Shown here in pieces: positions 1 through 12,155 of a DNA stretch of 22,856 nt; the stretch's first letter is position 1, and every line of letters starts with the position of its first letter. Position numbers and translations under genes: made by a program. The stretch is from assembly GCA_021464525.1 (NCBI GenBank), contig JADRCO010001068.1, positions 1 to 22,856 of the forward strand, written 5' to 3'. Source of the DNA: Rhizophagus sp. LPA8_4_AMF (lineage: Eukaryota; Glomeromycota; Glomeromycetes; Glomerales; Glomeraceae). The notes below the pieces were generated by a model that was not told where the DNA came from, made no database searches, and saw nothing but the letters and a program-made list of their open reading frames with translations.

Positions 1-1876
1 GTTACATTGTTATGATTTTTTTCCTTTTTAGCTAATTAACCAATAGAATTTAAGCTAATGATCTTAAGGTAAGGTTTCATATGAAAGTTGAAATTTTCTA
101 CAGTAACATTTATTAGTAGTAGGCGGAATCCTAGTTGAGCACATCTAATGGTAGACAGTCTAGATTAATAGTTAATCTTGAAGATCTAAATGATGTTTGT
201 GTTAGTAGATGCAGCCAGGCTTGCCTTATAAAAAAAAATTTTCACTAAAATATATTTAAAATACACTCAAAATACACTTACATACTTAAAATATACTAAA
301 AATATACTGAAATGGCAAAATTTAAGTATAATTTAATAATAATTTAATTACAATTTAAGTATATAAAAATATACTTAAAATATACTGAAATAGGTAAATT
401 TAAGTATAAATTGAAAATAATTTAATTATAATTTAGATACTGATTTTGCGAAAATTCAATTTTCAGTATATTTTAAGTATAAAATAAGAAATTTAAGTGT
501 ATTTTAAATATATTTTAAGTATAATTTTTTTATAGGGTTGCCAACTTTCCTAGTTTTGCTATTAGATGGAGGAATTCTGTGGAAATTATGGGGAAATTAA
601 TTTAGTTTATTTTTAGGTTCTGTGCTATTAATTATATGGTAATGTTGATTACTTTAGGGGAACGAGTTTAGTGCTTTACCTACTAAGACTACAGGGCTGA
701 CAGGCTAAGAAATTTCTCGTAAACAGGGGTTTACCTGTATAGTTACATAAGCACCTGACAGTGCATGTATAGGGTTCTTTTAGAATGACAGATAGTTTAT
801 TAGTTTTTAGGTTCTTAAGATAATTTACTTATATTTTACATTTGTACTCTTTAAATTAAACTAATAAATGCACTGCGGTTATAAAAAAAAATATTGTATT
901 ATATAAATAATGTCTTAATCAGAAGGAAAATTGGATTTCAAAATTGCAAAAATTATTATATTTTACATATGCCTTATATTTATTAATATAACTATCTAGT
1001 TCTTATATAAATTGCCAATTAAATATTATAATACATTTAATATTTTTTGCAGATTTAATATTTTTTGTACAGTGCACATATGGAACTTAAGAGAATAATA
1101 GATGGTGGTATAATTAATAATATTAGATAGCTTTTAATTACATGTAATAATAATATTAACTAAATTATATTATGTATTACACTACTGCAAAAAAAAAAAA
1201 AAAAAAAAATTTTTTTTAGCATTTTTTAAATAATAATTTTTTTAAAAAATTTTTTTGGTTTTTCAATTTAGTAGAAAGTTGCTGAAAAAACTAGAGAGTT
1301 TTGGCAAATTAACATAATGCTAAAAGGATGAAACTTGATAAAAATATAATAAATCTTTATTAAAAAGTTGGCAAAACTAATTGAATATTAAAATTACCAA
1401 AACTATATTAGTGATAGCAAACTGGAAAATTTTGCTAAAATTATATTAAATGATTTTGATAAAATTAATTGTAAATTTTGAAAATTTAGATAAATAATCT
1501 TATTAGCAGATAGAAGAGAGGCAAAAATGGAAGATAAATTATATTTCAATAATAAACAGAATCAATTACAGTAATTAGCAAATGATGTAACTACAATAAA
1601 TAATGAAATACATTTCTTTTTTAGTTAATTAATATAATTTTGTGATTGTTATATAAATATATATTATATAATAACTGATAAGAATTTTCTCTTTTAAATA
1701 TTTATTTTTTTTAAGACAATTTTAATAATAATATTTTTTTTTTATATTATTGAATATTATAAAAATTTAAAAAATTAATATGTTACATAAACTTAATAAT
1801 AAAAAAAAAAAAAAAACTTTATATTGAAGAATTTTATAAATTTTAATATTTTTAAAATTTAATTAAAATTTTTTTT
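1..1876. other. AT-rich intergenic region without a supported gene
   Basis: No open frame of coding quality, tRNA or rRNA can be seen on either strand. The stretch is made of A/T runs, including a long poly-A/poly-T run near 1187-1217. The only organised structure is the inverted-repeat element at 218-545. The last few hundred bases are the 3' flank of the minus-strand BEACH/WD40 gene, whose stop codon is at 1877-1879. Confidence 0.7.
218..545. mobile_element. MITE-like inverted-repeat element
   Basis: The left end (from about 218, GGCTTGCCTTATAAAAAA) and the reverse complement of the right end (to about 542, GGCAACCCTATAAAAAAA) are similar imperfect terminal inverted repeats. Further in, 244-271 (ACTAAAATATATTTAAAATA...) matches the reverse complement of about 492-520 almost base for base. 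Between the arms there are two degenerate direct copies of a ~75 bp unit, about 281-362 and 370-440, sharing AAAATATACT, GAAAT, AAATTTAAGTATAA and AATTTAATTA. There is no coding capacity. This fits a non-autonomous DNA transposon (MITE). I could not identify a clear target-site duplication, so the exact ends are uncertain. Confidence 0.5.
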
Positions 1877-4800
1877 TTAAGCATATAAAAATAAATCACC
1901 TTCTAAACATCCTAATATTAATAGTTGATTAATAGGTAATATTTCCAAACAAGTTATTGAAGATTTAATAATAGAGCTTTTAAATTTGGATGAATAAGTT
2001 TGAAACTGGTTATAAAATATAAAAAAAAAAAATTAATAAATTAAATAAATTTAAAAAAATTTAAAATTAAAAATAATTTTTAATTTCTTACATTTTCATT
2101 TAATGGAGAGAATGTAATATTATTATTATTATTAATTGTAATAACTTCATCTTTATACATATTTAATGCTATTATATCTGAATTAACTATAAAGTAAAAA
2201 TAAGTTAATATAATATTTTAAAATTAAATTATTATATAATTATTTACTTACCTTTAACAGTATTTATTAAACAACCATTATCAGTATTCCAAATATAAAT
2301 AATATGTTCTGTTGAAGCACAAGATACTAAACGATTATTTGCATAAAATTTTAACTATATTATAAAATAAAAATTCAATTTATTAGTTAATGAAATTTTA
2401 AAAAAATTCATATAATTACTTACATGAGTAATATCAGTATCACTAGCTTTCCAACTATAAATTAATGTTCCAGTTCGTGATTCTAATAGTGAAATAATTC
2501 CACTAGAAAATCCAACTGCAATTAAAGTTTCACTTGGATTAATACATATAGTTTTAATTATACCAGTAAAACCTAAACCACTTTTCCATGAATGTAAAAG
2601 ACTAGAGGACATAGTATCAAAAAATCTATTGCAAATAAAATAAAGTTAAAAAATTTTCGCTAAATTTGTAAATTAATTTTTTGTTAACTTACGTAATTGT
2701 TGCATCAGATAAACCTCCAACTAAATATCTTGTTCTAAATATAGGTTTAATTGATAAATATGGAATCCTTAAATTTCCAAATTGATGTAAAGTTCTTCCA
2801 GTTTCAGGATCCCAAATCTGTAAAATAAATTGATTTAATCTTTTTTTCTTAAATTAAAATATTTTCTTAAACTTACATGAATTTGTCCATCACAGCTAAC
2901 AATATGATTACCTAATCCCCAACTTTCACCTCTACTAATAAAATAAGTATCTAAAATTGTATTTTTTTTATGTCCTGTATATGTTTTTAAACATTCTGAA
3001 TATGGTTCATTTAAACTATTTTCTATTCCATGATGAATATTTAAAGACCATAATTTAACTGTACGATCTTTTGATCCTGATACAATTAATCGACTATATT
3101 CGTTTGTATTAATAGAACGGATAGCTGATCCATGACCTATTATTAATAATAAATTAAAAAAAGGCTTTAATTTTACAGAAAAATTATAATTTTTTACCTT
3201 GAAATGTTCTTAATTTTAAATCATTAAACGTAAATTGCATAGAGTTTGACATTTCCTCTAATAAAGATTTTAAATGTAAGTATATAATATATATATAAAG
3301 TAAAATTTAATTTAGAATTAATATACCTGAATTTGTTGATAAAAATCTAGTCCAATTTCTATAATTACAATAAATTTTATAATTTAAAAATAACATCTAA
3401 TCGAAAAAAAATTATTATAATTTTACTTACTTTAAATCTTCTTGAGAAGAATTTTTAGTTTTCCAAGATAAATTTATTCCTTTTAATTTTGATCTAAAAA
3501 AAAAAAAAATTTAGTATAAAAAAAAAATTTTTTTTTTATATTAACTTACTTTTTAATGTTTCCAGAATTATTTTTAGAAGGTATTGATGTCGATAATCCT
3601 CCAATACTCATTTTTCTCATAGTTCTAATAGGAGATCCTCGTTCTCCTATATTTGTTATATTATTGTGGTTGATATCTAATAATTTTCTACTAGTAATTT
3701 CTCCACTACCAAGTAAACTAAATGTTCGATTTACACTAAATTCTGACGTAGTCATTGCAGTTGCTGTAGTTGTAATAATTGCTTCTTTTGTTGTAAAATT
3801 ATTTGTATTTGTTGTTAATAATGGTAAGTGTTTTTTCTCTTCATTTATATTTAAACGTAAACTAGTTGAAGAAGTTGTTAATAAAGAAGAAATAGAACTT
3901 TTTTCTTTATGTAAAGTATTTTCAGATGATGATGATATTATTGATACTTGATCACTTGGAATTTCCGCTGATGAAAGCGATGGAGATATCGCATGAAGTG
4001 AAGATGAAGTTGAATTAGAATAAGATCCTGAAGGAACTAAACTAGCTGTTTCGATAATATTACTATTAGGAATAATTTGTCTAATAGTTTCAGGTTCAAA
4101 TAATATACAAAATTGTGAATACGCATATATAATCTAAAAAAAAAAACATTAATGAAATGATTTTTATAAATCTCAGTATAGAAAAAAAATGCTATTCACC
4201 TGTTGGTCTCTTTCCTGTTCAAGCCTACTTAATGTAGCTTCATCCATATTTTCATTACTTTGAACCGATTTTTCAAAAAATTCAAAATATTTTATCAGAA
4301 TAGGTGCAATCTAATATATTAAGGTTTAATAAAAATTTTAAATAAATTTAAACGAATAATTTTTCTTAATAGTTAACTTACATGTTTTTTCCACTCAGCT
4401 TTTCCAATATTATTACAAATATGTAATATAAATTCCATTGTTTTTACACTAATTGACAGTTTATTTTTCATTATCTGTGTTAATAAATTGCTTTTTTTAT
4501 TAGTATTATTTACTTCTTTTTTATTAGTTATACTAGTTGACTTAGAATCATTAGTATTAGATTCTTCTCCAAATAATAATAATAATTTAGTTAGAATATC
4601 TGAAAGTCCTGATTCTATTTCTGTTAATATTTTAGAACTTGGCATTAATGTCGTTAACTAATTTTAAAAATAATAATTAAATTAGATATAAAATAAACAA
4701 ATATTTTTTAAAAAAAGTTAAATACCTTTCCTAACAAAGATAAATGATTACATAATATTATATGATTCTTATTATTCATCGTAAAATTACTATATTGTTG

Positions 4801-7800
4801 TAATATACCCATAACTTGTGAAAATTGTAGTTGTATAAATGTTTCTCCAAATTGATTTCCTTTTAAATAAAAATATATATATTATTTTATTATTATTAAA
4901 TATTCAAATAAATATAAATTTTTTACTTACCAATAGCCAAAACACTTTGCATTAGAAAATTTAAAGTAGGACTTTCTCTTAAAAACATTTTATAAACCTG
5001 CTTCATAACGTATTTATTACTCAATATAGGACCAATTAAAGTACATATATCTACAAGCGCTTCATTTGCTAACTGTGCTACACTTGGCATTGCATTGTCC
5101 AAACTAGCGCTTATTGTTGATGCCGGATCTGCCATAATTTCCTTTTCTGATAAATATTTTGTATTTTTTAAATTGAATTGATTATCATAACTGTGTTGGG
5201 TTTCTATGTCAGTTGTAATTCCAAATGTATATGGTAATACGTTCTCTTCGATTGTTAAAGACTCCAAATAAAGTGGAAATAACTGCTGAAGAAAGTTAGG
5301 AATTCCAAATTTATGTATAAATTCCTCAATTATAGCAGAATCGAATAGAATTTTTGGGATCGAAGGTCTTGAAGACTAAAATTGTTAAATTTTAATGAAT
5401 AACAAAGTAGAATCATCTTACAAAATAATTTACGAAAATTACCTCAAATAAGGAGACAATAGGTTTCAAAAGATGGGCTTTGGTTTCATCTTGTCCTAGT
5501 CTCTGACCAAGCATTGAAAAAATATTCAATGCCTCAAACTTTATAGAATCATTTGTAAATAATAATACTAAGCTTGGCAATATCATATAAAAAGCCTTAT
5601 AAAAATATTAAAAAATATTAAAAATATATATATAAAATGTAATATACAATTAAATTCTAAATTTAAGTTATAGTTATACCTCATCAGTGAGATTACACAA
5701 CTTATCCATCCAGTGTTCGGCTAATTTTAATCTACCAATCCAATCTCTATTAAATAAAAAAATCAATATTTAAATAATTCATTCCCTAAATCCTCATTTA
5801 AAATGGTCTAATATATCTTACACTTGATGAAAATCCGTTAAAAACTCGTAAACTTCCGGTATACAATCAGGTAATGGTAAAGTAGTACCTTGATCACGTA
5901 AACTCATTACCGGCACTGAACAGTATAATATTGCATCAATTGATGGACGTTTCCTCCAATCTGGATCAGTTAATGAAGATATAATCTCTTGAACTGGTAA
6001 TGGAAACTTACAAATATTAAAAATTAAATTTAATAAGTTTCTAGATTTTATAAAAAATTATAATATAGTAAGTAAATTATTTGTTTAAAATTACCTTACA
6101 AATATTTTCTTTTTTATTTTCTTGGTTCTTTGTATTACATAACAATGATAAACTTGTATCGTTTTTTGAAGTGTCATAAATGCTTTCAATAATTTTTCCA
6201 AAGCAATAAGCATCCCATGCTCTTCCATAAGCAAAATTTTCATTTGATTTCATTATCCCATCATGAATCGATGCACGTTTCGATTGCGAATCTTGAACAA
6301 TGTCCCTCTTACCAATATTATTTTGTTTAGAGTTATCCCGATTTGGTACATATTTTGTAGCAAAAGAATGTGCTTGTTCAAAGTTGTTCAATTTCTCTAT
6401 AAAAATTTCGTTTCTCATATCATCAGGAAAATGTATTGGTATAACATTGATTAATGCCGTTAATGTTTCAACACGATCTTTTAAGTCCGAATTTGCTACC
6501 ATAACTGTCGTATGATGATCTTTCTTTTCATCAAGATTATTGATAACCCCGTATAAAGACAACGATCTTGATGTTGCAGGTTCAAGTTTTGGTGATTTTG
6601 AAATTTTAATATTAGACGTAGTAGATTGATGATACGATTTTCCTATTGTTTTCTCTGCTCCATTATTATTAATAAAATCTGTTAACGTTTCTGATGTTGT
6701 TTTGAAATCTGCTTCTATCATTTTTAATGGAATTCTTCTTTTTGAAGATATTATTTCATAATTTTCCAATAAAGTCCTGTCATCATTCATATACACAAGT
6801 GAATGTTGTTTGCTAATTTTCTTTACGGATTTTTGTGGATGTGGATCAGAAAACAACTGTGTAATTCCATGTTTCATGAATGAATTATGTCCATTTATAA
6901 GTGGTAACGCAACATTCTTTGCTTTTATAGCATCCTCACCTTATATACATCAAATTAATTTATATTAGAAGGAATTCAAGTAAAATAATTTATACTAAGT
7001 AATCTAAAAATACCGCTAAGTTTACACCCGAATGTCAAATCTATCCATAGATTTAAATTACTTGACACATAATCACTATCCAATGCTTCAGAATGAATTC
7101 TTATGAATTCTTCGGCAGAAGATGCCCACCTAAATTACAATACATAATTATATTACCAATTCAAATTAAAAAAAATTTTTGTATGTATATATATTTACAC
7201 TGGCAATTGTAAGTCAGGCATATCCGGGTGTATCGAAGTAAATATACTTGGATCTATTAATCAAACCCCATATAATTATTCATTAAAAAAAAAATAATGA
7301 TATTATATTTTATTGTTTTTTTTACCTGTATAAAATTCGGGAATACATTCATCAGGCGTCCATTCAAATAGTCTTTGTAAAGATGATGGATATTCATTTG
7401 GTTCATATTTTGTCCTCACATATTGACACAATACCTATATAAGAATATTTTTTAAAAATAAATTTAACTTTGAATTGCGAGTTTTTATATTAACAATTAT
7501 CTTCACATACCGGAATGGGTGTTTTTCGTGCAAGATAAACATAATATGTAATGTCCGATAAAATATCTGTAATATGGTGAGGCACTGGTCCATCAAATGT
7601 AAAATCCAATTGTTCATCACCTAGGATAATAATTTATGATACCTTAATATAAAAGAAAAATTTTAAATTTATCTTTTCCAGTATCTATTAGCTAACCTTT
7701 ATTGAGACGAAATTTTGTTTTTGTAAAATCTCTCCAATTTTGTGAAACATCTGGCCCCGTAAAATCTGTTATCCATGGAAATATTGGATGAAAATTTGGA

Positions 7801-9505
7801 TCTCCAATTCTACGTCCTATTCAAAATCAACACGCAAGATTTAAAATAAGATGCTATCACAATACTCAATGTAACAAATAATAATAATATATTAAATAAC
7901 AAACCGGCAAGATAATTTAAGGACATTATATAATCGAAATTTGATATATCTCCTCGCACCCACTTCATTGTCAGCGTATCATCTTGTATTTCTGCGAAAT
8001 AATATTATATTGACAAGAAACTGTTTGTTATAAGATAATATTAATTTAATAATCATATTAAACAAACCTTTTGGAATATTTCCCAAGACAATTTCTTGTG
8101 TGCATTGAGCTAAAGCATAAATTAATAAACTAATAAGTTAAACGTTTAACTTTGATAATTCCATTATATTTGTTATATACTTACACGTTGCATCATCGCA
8201 AACAGGGACTGAACATTCAAACCCGGCAAGTGTCACCCATAAATTTTCATCCACAAAAATATTTGATGGTCTGAGTCTTTTGAATAAATAAATATACAAA
8301 TATTTAAATATTTAATCTTAAAAATACTTTATTAATTATAAAAATCACATACCCTCCATGAATAACACCTTTCTGATGAAGTTTTTGTATAGTTTTTAAT
8401 ATTTGGTATAAAATAAATAACTTTTTAACATTGGAATTCAATACACCGGAACTAAATTTCAATAAATCCTGTAATGTAGTTCCACGATAAGGAGCCATAA
8501 AATAAAAAGCACGATCAGATTCTAAAACTGCAAAAACATCAATTAGATTAGGACTCGTAGTTGGCACGTCAGATGACCAATCAGGACTGGACAATAACTC
8601 CATGGATAATATATCCCCATTGTCAATCTCTAAATGTGGTGATTTGATCCGGAAATAGGCGCTCTCTGGATATAATACTTCTATGAATTTTTTAACGAAT
8701 GCCTTGAAAGAATAATACAAATATAATTAATTAAAATCCAAAATTAAATATTTACAAAAATTATCCTAATATTATCTAATATTACTTTTTGTCTGGATGA
8801 TTGAAGCTCAAAAACATTTAAATCAGTTAGATCATCATCATTCTGAGAGTTTTTGTCTGGAATATAGTTATTATAATGCGTTTCGATATCTGCAAAACTT
8901 GATATCTCTTTTGCTTCAAGTTGCTCCTTGAGGAAAGTTCTTAATGGCACTTCAGTTTCCTCACCAAAATTGCGTAATGGTGCATTTTTGTCACAAGAAT
9001 TGATTTTTGAAAACAATTGTGGTCTAAAATATGAGAAAAGTTAAATAATATAGTAATAAAACGCAATTATGAACTTCATCGCAAAGCTCGTTCAATTGGT
9101 TCAATTGTATGCCTGACCTTCGATTATCCGATACTTGACGTTTCAAAAAAACGCTAACCAAGACATTTGTAGTAGATGATTGACGATCATCGGTATTCGA
9201 TTGATCAGAATTATTAGAATTTAAAGGAGAACGATTATTGTTATATCGTTTTAATTGTATAGTTTCTCCAAACCTTGCCTGTTTTAAAGTGGCAAGCCAA
9301 TGTTTATGGACCTAAGGTAATATTAAAATAAGAATTAGATAAATGTTACAACTTAATATTATCAAACTTCTTTTCATACCACACAACAAGCAGTAGCTCC
9401 AGTCTGTTCTTCAACAGAAAAACAAGGAAAAGCGACATCAATATGTAATTCTTGTGCAATTATAGTGGTAAGTTCTTCTCTGGTTAATTTATCGATAGAA
9501 ACCAT
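1877..9505 (-). CDS. WDR81/LvsG/GFS12-type protein: inactive kinase-like + BEACH + WD40
   Basis: Spliced gene of about 30 exons, roughly 1,830 residues; human WDR81 is similar in size. Start ATG is 9505-9503, stop 1879-1877. Exons 1-14 join in phase: 9505-9380, 9311-9118, 9023-8786, 8702-8353, 8276-8185, 8109-8068, 7991-7905, 7816-7697, 7620-7511, 7434-7326, 7253-7199, 7129-7014, 6939-6095, 6006-5822. Domains in order: kinase-like part (about residues 187-335) with HGGLRPSN at 301-308 and AGFE at 320-323, so the HRD Asp and DFG Asp are both Gly; BEACH domain (about 350-610) with [13 protein letters not shown] and [17 protein letters not shown]; a kinase C-lobe-like piece after BEACH ([14 protein letters not shown] near 783, [12 protein letters not shown] near 843); helical HEAT-like middle; Ser/Thr-rich linker (about 4090-3550); WD40 repeats (3140-1877; [20 protein letters not shown]). 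WDR81 relatives act in endosome maturation and autophagy by restraining PI3-kinase output; that role here is inferred from the family. Splice sites downstream of 5822 are less exactly placed. Confidence 0.93.
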
Positions 9506-9738
9506 TTCTAGCGTTCGGAAATGAAAAATTTATCGATGATTGCTAATATGTCGATCGGGAATTCGAGCTATTTTTACTTTTTTAGTAATATTACTTTTTA
9601 TAATTGATCGATACGCACAAGATTCCACATGTCACTTATGTAATCAGGGGCAAAAGATCGTTTTTTAGTATAAATATATTTCTTTGGGTTTTTGTGATTC
9701 TTTATTCTCTACAATCTTCGCCCTTAACTTATTCGCAA
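9506..9738. promoter_or_regulatory. Shared divergent promoter with ATCGAT sites
   Basis: This 233 bp gap separates the start codons of two head-to-head genes, the minus-strand BEACH/WD40 gene (9505) and the plus-strand F-box gene (9739). A canonical TATAAATA sits at 9669-9676, about 65 bp before the F-box ATG. The palindrome ATCGAT occurs at 9532-9537 and 9607-9612, again just inside the minus gene at 9491-9496, and a related GTCGATCG is near 9550. The gap is short, so both genes probably draw on the same elements. Confidence 0.55.
9669..9676 (+). promoter_or_regulatory. TATA box of F-box gene 1
   Basis: The sequence TATAAATA lies about 65 bp upstream of the first in-frame ATG (9739). It supports 9739 as the start rather than the longer open frame, which runs back to 9604 with no ATG and would encode an unrelated hydrophobic stretch. 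Confidence 0.5.
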
Positions 9739-11340
9739 ATGGCTGCATGTTTGACGGCTGATTGTCTGTCAAAAATTTTTTCGTATTTTGATGCGGATCC
9801 GCATTCTTTACATTCATTTCTTTTGGTAAACCGTCATTGGTGTATCAATGCGGTGCCAATATTATGGCGACGTACTTTTTATGTTACTGCACATGGACAA
9901 TTTACATCAAAAAATAGATGTAGATTAATATCTACATATCTATCTTGTTTAACGTCAGATTCGCTGAATTTAGATGACAGTATTTCAATCACATCTCATA
10001 AATCTAGTAGACGTGCATCATCATTGATAATAACAAAAAACAACCCTCATTCTACACACCAAATATCACCAACATTTGATTATGCATCATTTTTGCGTGG
10101 ATTTGATTACTTTCAAGTCTATTATGCAATTGGAAATTGGTATACATATCAATCATCTGAAAAGAAACAAACAATCAAGTTTACCGAAATCGTTGGGATG
10201 GATGATGACAAATGTAAAATACTTTTAACTACCAAAGAATTAATTAAATACATATTAAGTAGATCTCCAGCGATCGACTATTTAGCATTGGACGCCGAAG
10301 CGACAATACCTTCTGAATTTATTTCAATCGGAAAATTTCAAGATCATACAAATTGTTTAGCTTACGTTCGAAAATTCGTATGTCGTGGTAATTCAAATAA
10401 ATTAGATTTATATAAAACTTTTGCAAAAATTGTTACAAATGTTGAAAATATAACAATTTATGGAATTGGTAATGATGATTCACAAGCTGAAGGATTATCT
10501 AGTTTTATAAGAAAACAACGTAATTTAAGTAAATTTGTGTTATGGGATGGAACGAAAGAGCAATTGCCAAATGTCATAAAAGCATTATCTGTTAATCGTG
10601 GAAAATTAAAATATTTGGAATTTAGATATTGTGTTTTTGAAAATTTAAGACCATTGGAATTACTTGCTGATGCTTGTTTAGAATTAGCCACTTTAAAATT
10701 TATTCAATGTGGTGAAATTTTATGCTACGTCATACCGTCATCTTCATTTTCAGATTTAAATGTTTTAGATTTACAAGGAACTCATTTTCCAGTCGATGCA
10801 TTAGAAGCACTTTTTCGTCACGCAAATATTGACTTACGTTCAATTAATATTGAAGCAAATTCGCTTCGATATCCACGTATGATAGAAAAACTGGCTTCTT
10901 ACTGCCCATATTTAACAAAAATTCGTGTGAGATTATCCAAGGATGGAATGAGTCAACTTAATTCTTTATTTCGTTCTTGTACACGTTTAGAAACAATAAT
11001 AGTACAAGGTCAACTTCCAGATCGTCATTATACGTTTACACAGGATGATAATGATAATTTATTAATTGATCTCCGTGAAGTTATACCAACTAGTTTGAAA
11101 AAATTGGTGGTTAAAACTGATTGTGCATTTACGGCTTCAGCTGTCGACACTTTTCTTCGTGGATGTAGAGCTAATTTGAATAGATTAGAATTTATTTCTT
11201 ATGGAAACGTTTGGCAACATTTGAATGTTGTAAAAAAGTATGCTAGAAGGCACAAGTTGGAAATCAAACAAGAAGTTGCTGGTAATTATAGAGAATTATT
11301 AATGCGAGAATTGGGACATGTTATTGTTGAATTTGAATAA
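9739..11340 (+). CDS. F-box/LRR protein 1 (SCF ubiquitin-ligase adaptor type)
   Basis: Single-exon gene for 533 residues. An F-box-like motif lies at about residues 4-48 (LTADCLSKIFSYFD, then LLVNRHWC and VPILWRRTF). This is the Skp1-binding part of SCF E3 ubiquitin ligase adaptors. The rest (about 180-533) has irregular leucine-rich repeats (for example LKYLEFRYCVFENLRPLELL and SDLNVLDLQGTHFP), which usually form the substrate-binding surface. Between them are LISTYLSCLT and PTFDYASFLRG, blocks shared with the second F-box gene at 16244, so the two are paralogues. The start at 9739 is the first in-frame ATG; the frame is open upstream only through non-ATG codons. An AATAAA at 11362 is a possible poly-A signal. 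The substrate cannot be read from the sequence. Confidence 0.9.
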   Translation: MAACLTADCLSKIFSYFDADPHSLHSFLLVNRHWCINAVPILWRRTFYVTAHGQFTSKNRCRLISTYLSCLTSDSLNLDDSISITSHKSSRRASSLIITKNNPHSTHQISPTFDYASFLRGFDYFQVYYAIGNWYTYQSSEKKQTIKFTEIVGMDDDKCKILLTTKELIKYILSRSPAIDYLALDAEATIPSEFISIGKFQDHTNCLAYVRKFVCRGNSNKLDLYKTFAKIVTNVENITIYGIGNDDSQAEGLSSFIRKQRNLSKFVLWDGTKEQLPNVIKALSVNRGKLKYLEFRYCVFENLRPLELLADACLELATLKFIQCGEILCYVIPSSSFSDLNVLDLQGTHFPVDALEALFRHANIDLRSINIEANSLRYPRMIEKLASYCPYLTKIRVRLSKDGMSQLNSLFRSCTRLETIIVQGQLPDRHYTFTQDDNDNLLIDLREVIPTSLKKLVVKTDCAFTASAVDTFLRGCRANLNRLEFISYGNVWQHLNVVKKYARRHKLEIKQEVAGNYRELLMRELGHVIVEFE

Positions 11341-12155
11341 TAAAAGTAATAATAACAGCAGAATAAATAATTTATTAGCGTAAAACGTACTACAGTAGGT
11401 TTTATAGAAATTAATTTACAAAATCATTACAAAAAAAACCATTATTTTAGCAAACATTATTATCTAATATAATTTGTGTTTTTGTGCGTAGTTCTAAATA
11501 ATATTTTTCGGTTTTATTTGTCATGTGGCATCGGAAAAAAATTTTATATACGTATAATAGAATTTTGCCAATGGATACATAAGTACTAAAAATTGTAAAT
11601 ATAAAAATAATATGTATTTCTTGTATGGAACAGGGATTATAAGTTATGGAACTTATATAATAATATTAAATTAAATAATTCTATAATATTAAACCAGAAA
11701 AAAAAAGAAAATAATAAAATTTATAGCCAATATATTATATATAAAAATATTAGTAATTATATTATTTTTTTTTTAATTTAACAAAAATGTTTTATTATTT
11801 ATTTCTTCTATATCATATAATATATAATATACATTTGTAAATATTCTAAAATCTATTAAATAAATCTAATATTTAAATAAAATAAATCTATATTTTTATT
11901 TACTTGATAACAATTTCATAAGAAAACACGCCAATTTGTAATTTGTGGGCACTATTATATAAATATTTACATCAAATTAAAGGCTAAAATTATGATTTTT
12001 AATATATACACTTTATTAAATCTTCACAAACCTCAAAGAAAAAGATAATTCTTTTCTCCATATTCAAAAGTACTCTCATATAATATAAAATAATAAACAA
12101 AGATTAAATCATTTATACATCTTATTCCTTACCATTCAATGCAAGCAGATTTTTT
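11341..12155. other. Convergent 3' intergenic region
   Basis: AT-rich spacer between the 3' ends of the plus-strand F-box gene and the minus-strand GCR1_C gene. I see no open frame of coding quality and no RNA gene. It presumably holds the two 3' UTRs and poly-A sites; AATAAA-like strings occur at several places, one at 11362-11367. Confidence 0.6.

Noticed and set aside
3556..3951. 131-codon plus-strand frame rich in Val/Ile/Phe
   Set aside because: It is antisense to the Ser/Thr-rich exon of the BEACH/WD40 gene, whose frame is continued by good splice sites; the hydrophobic composition is the shadow of Asn/Ser/Thr codons.
9604..9738. N-terminal extension of F-box protein 1 with a hydrophobic segment like a signal peptide
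   Set aside because: There is no ATG in this part of the frame and a TATAAATA lies within it at 9669; F-box proteins of this type start right before the F-box.
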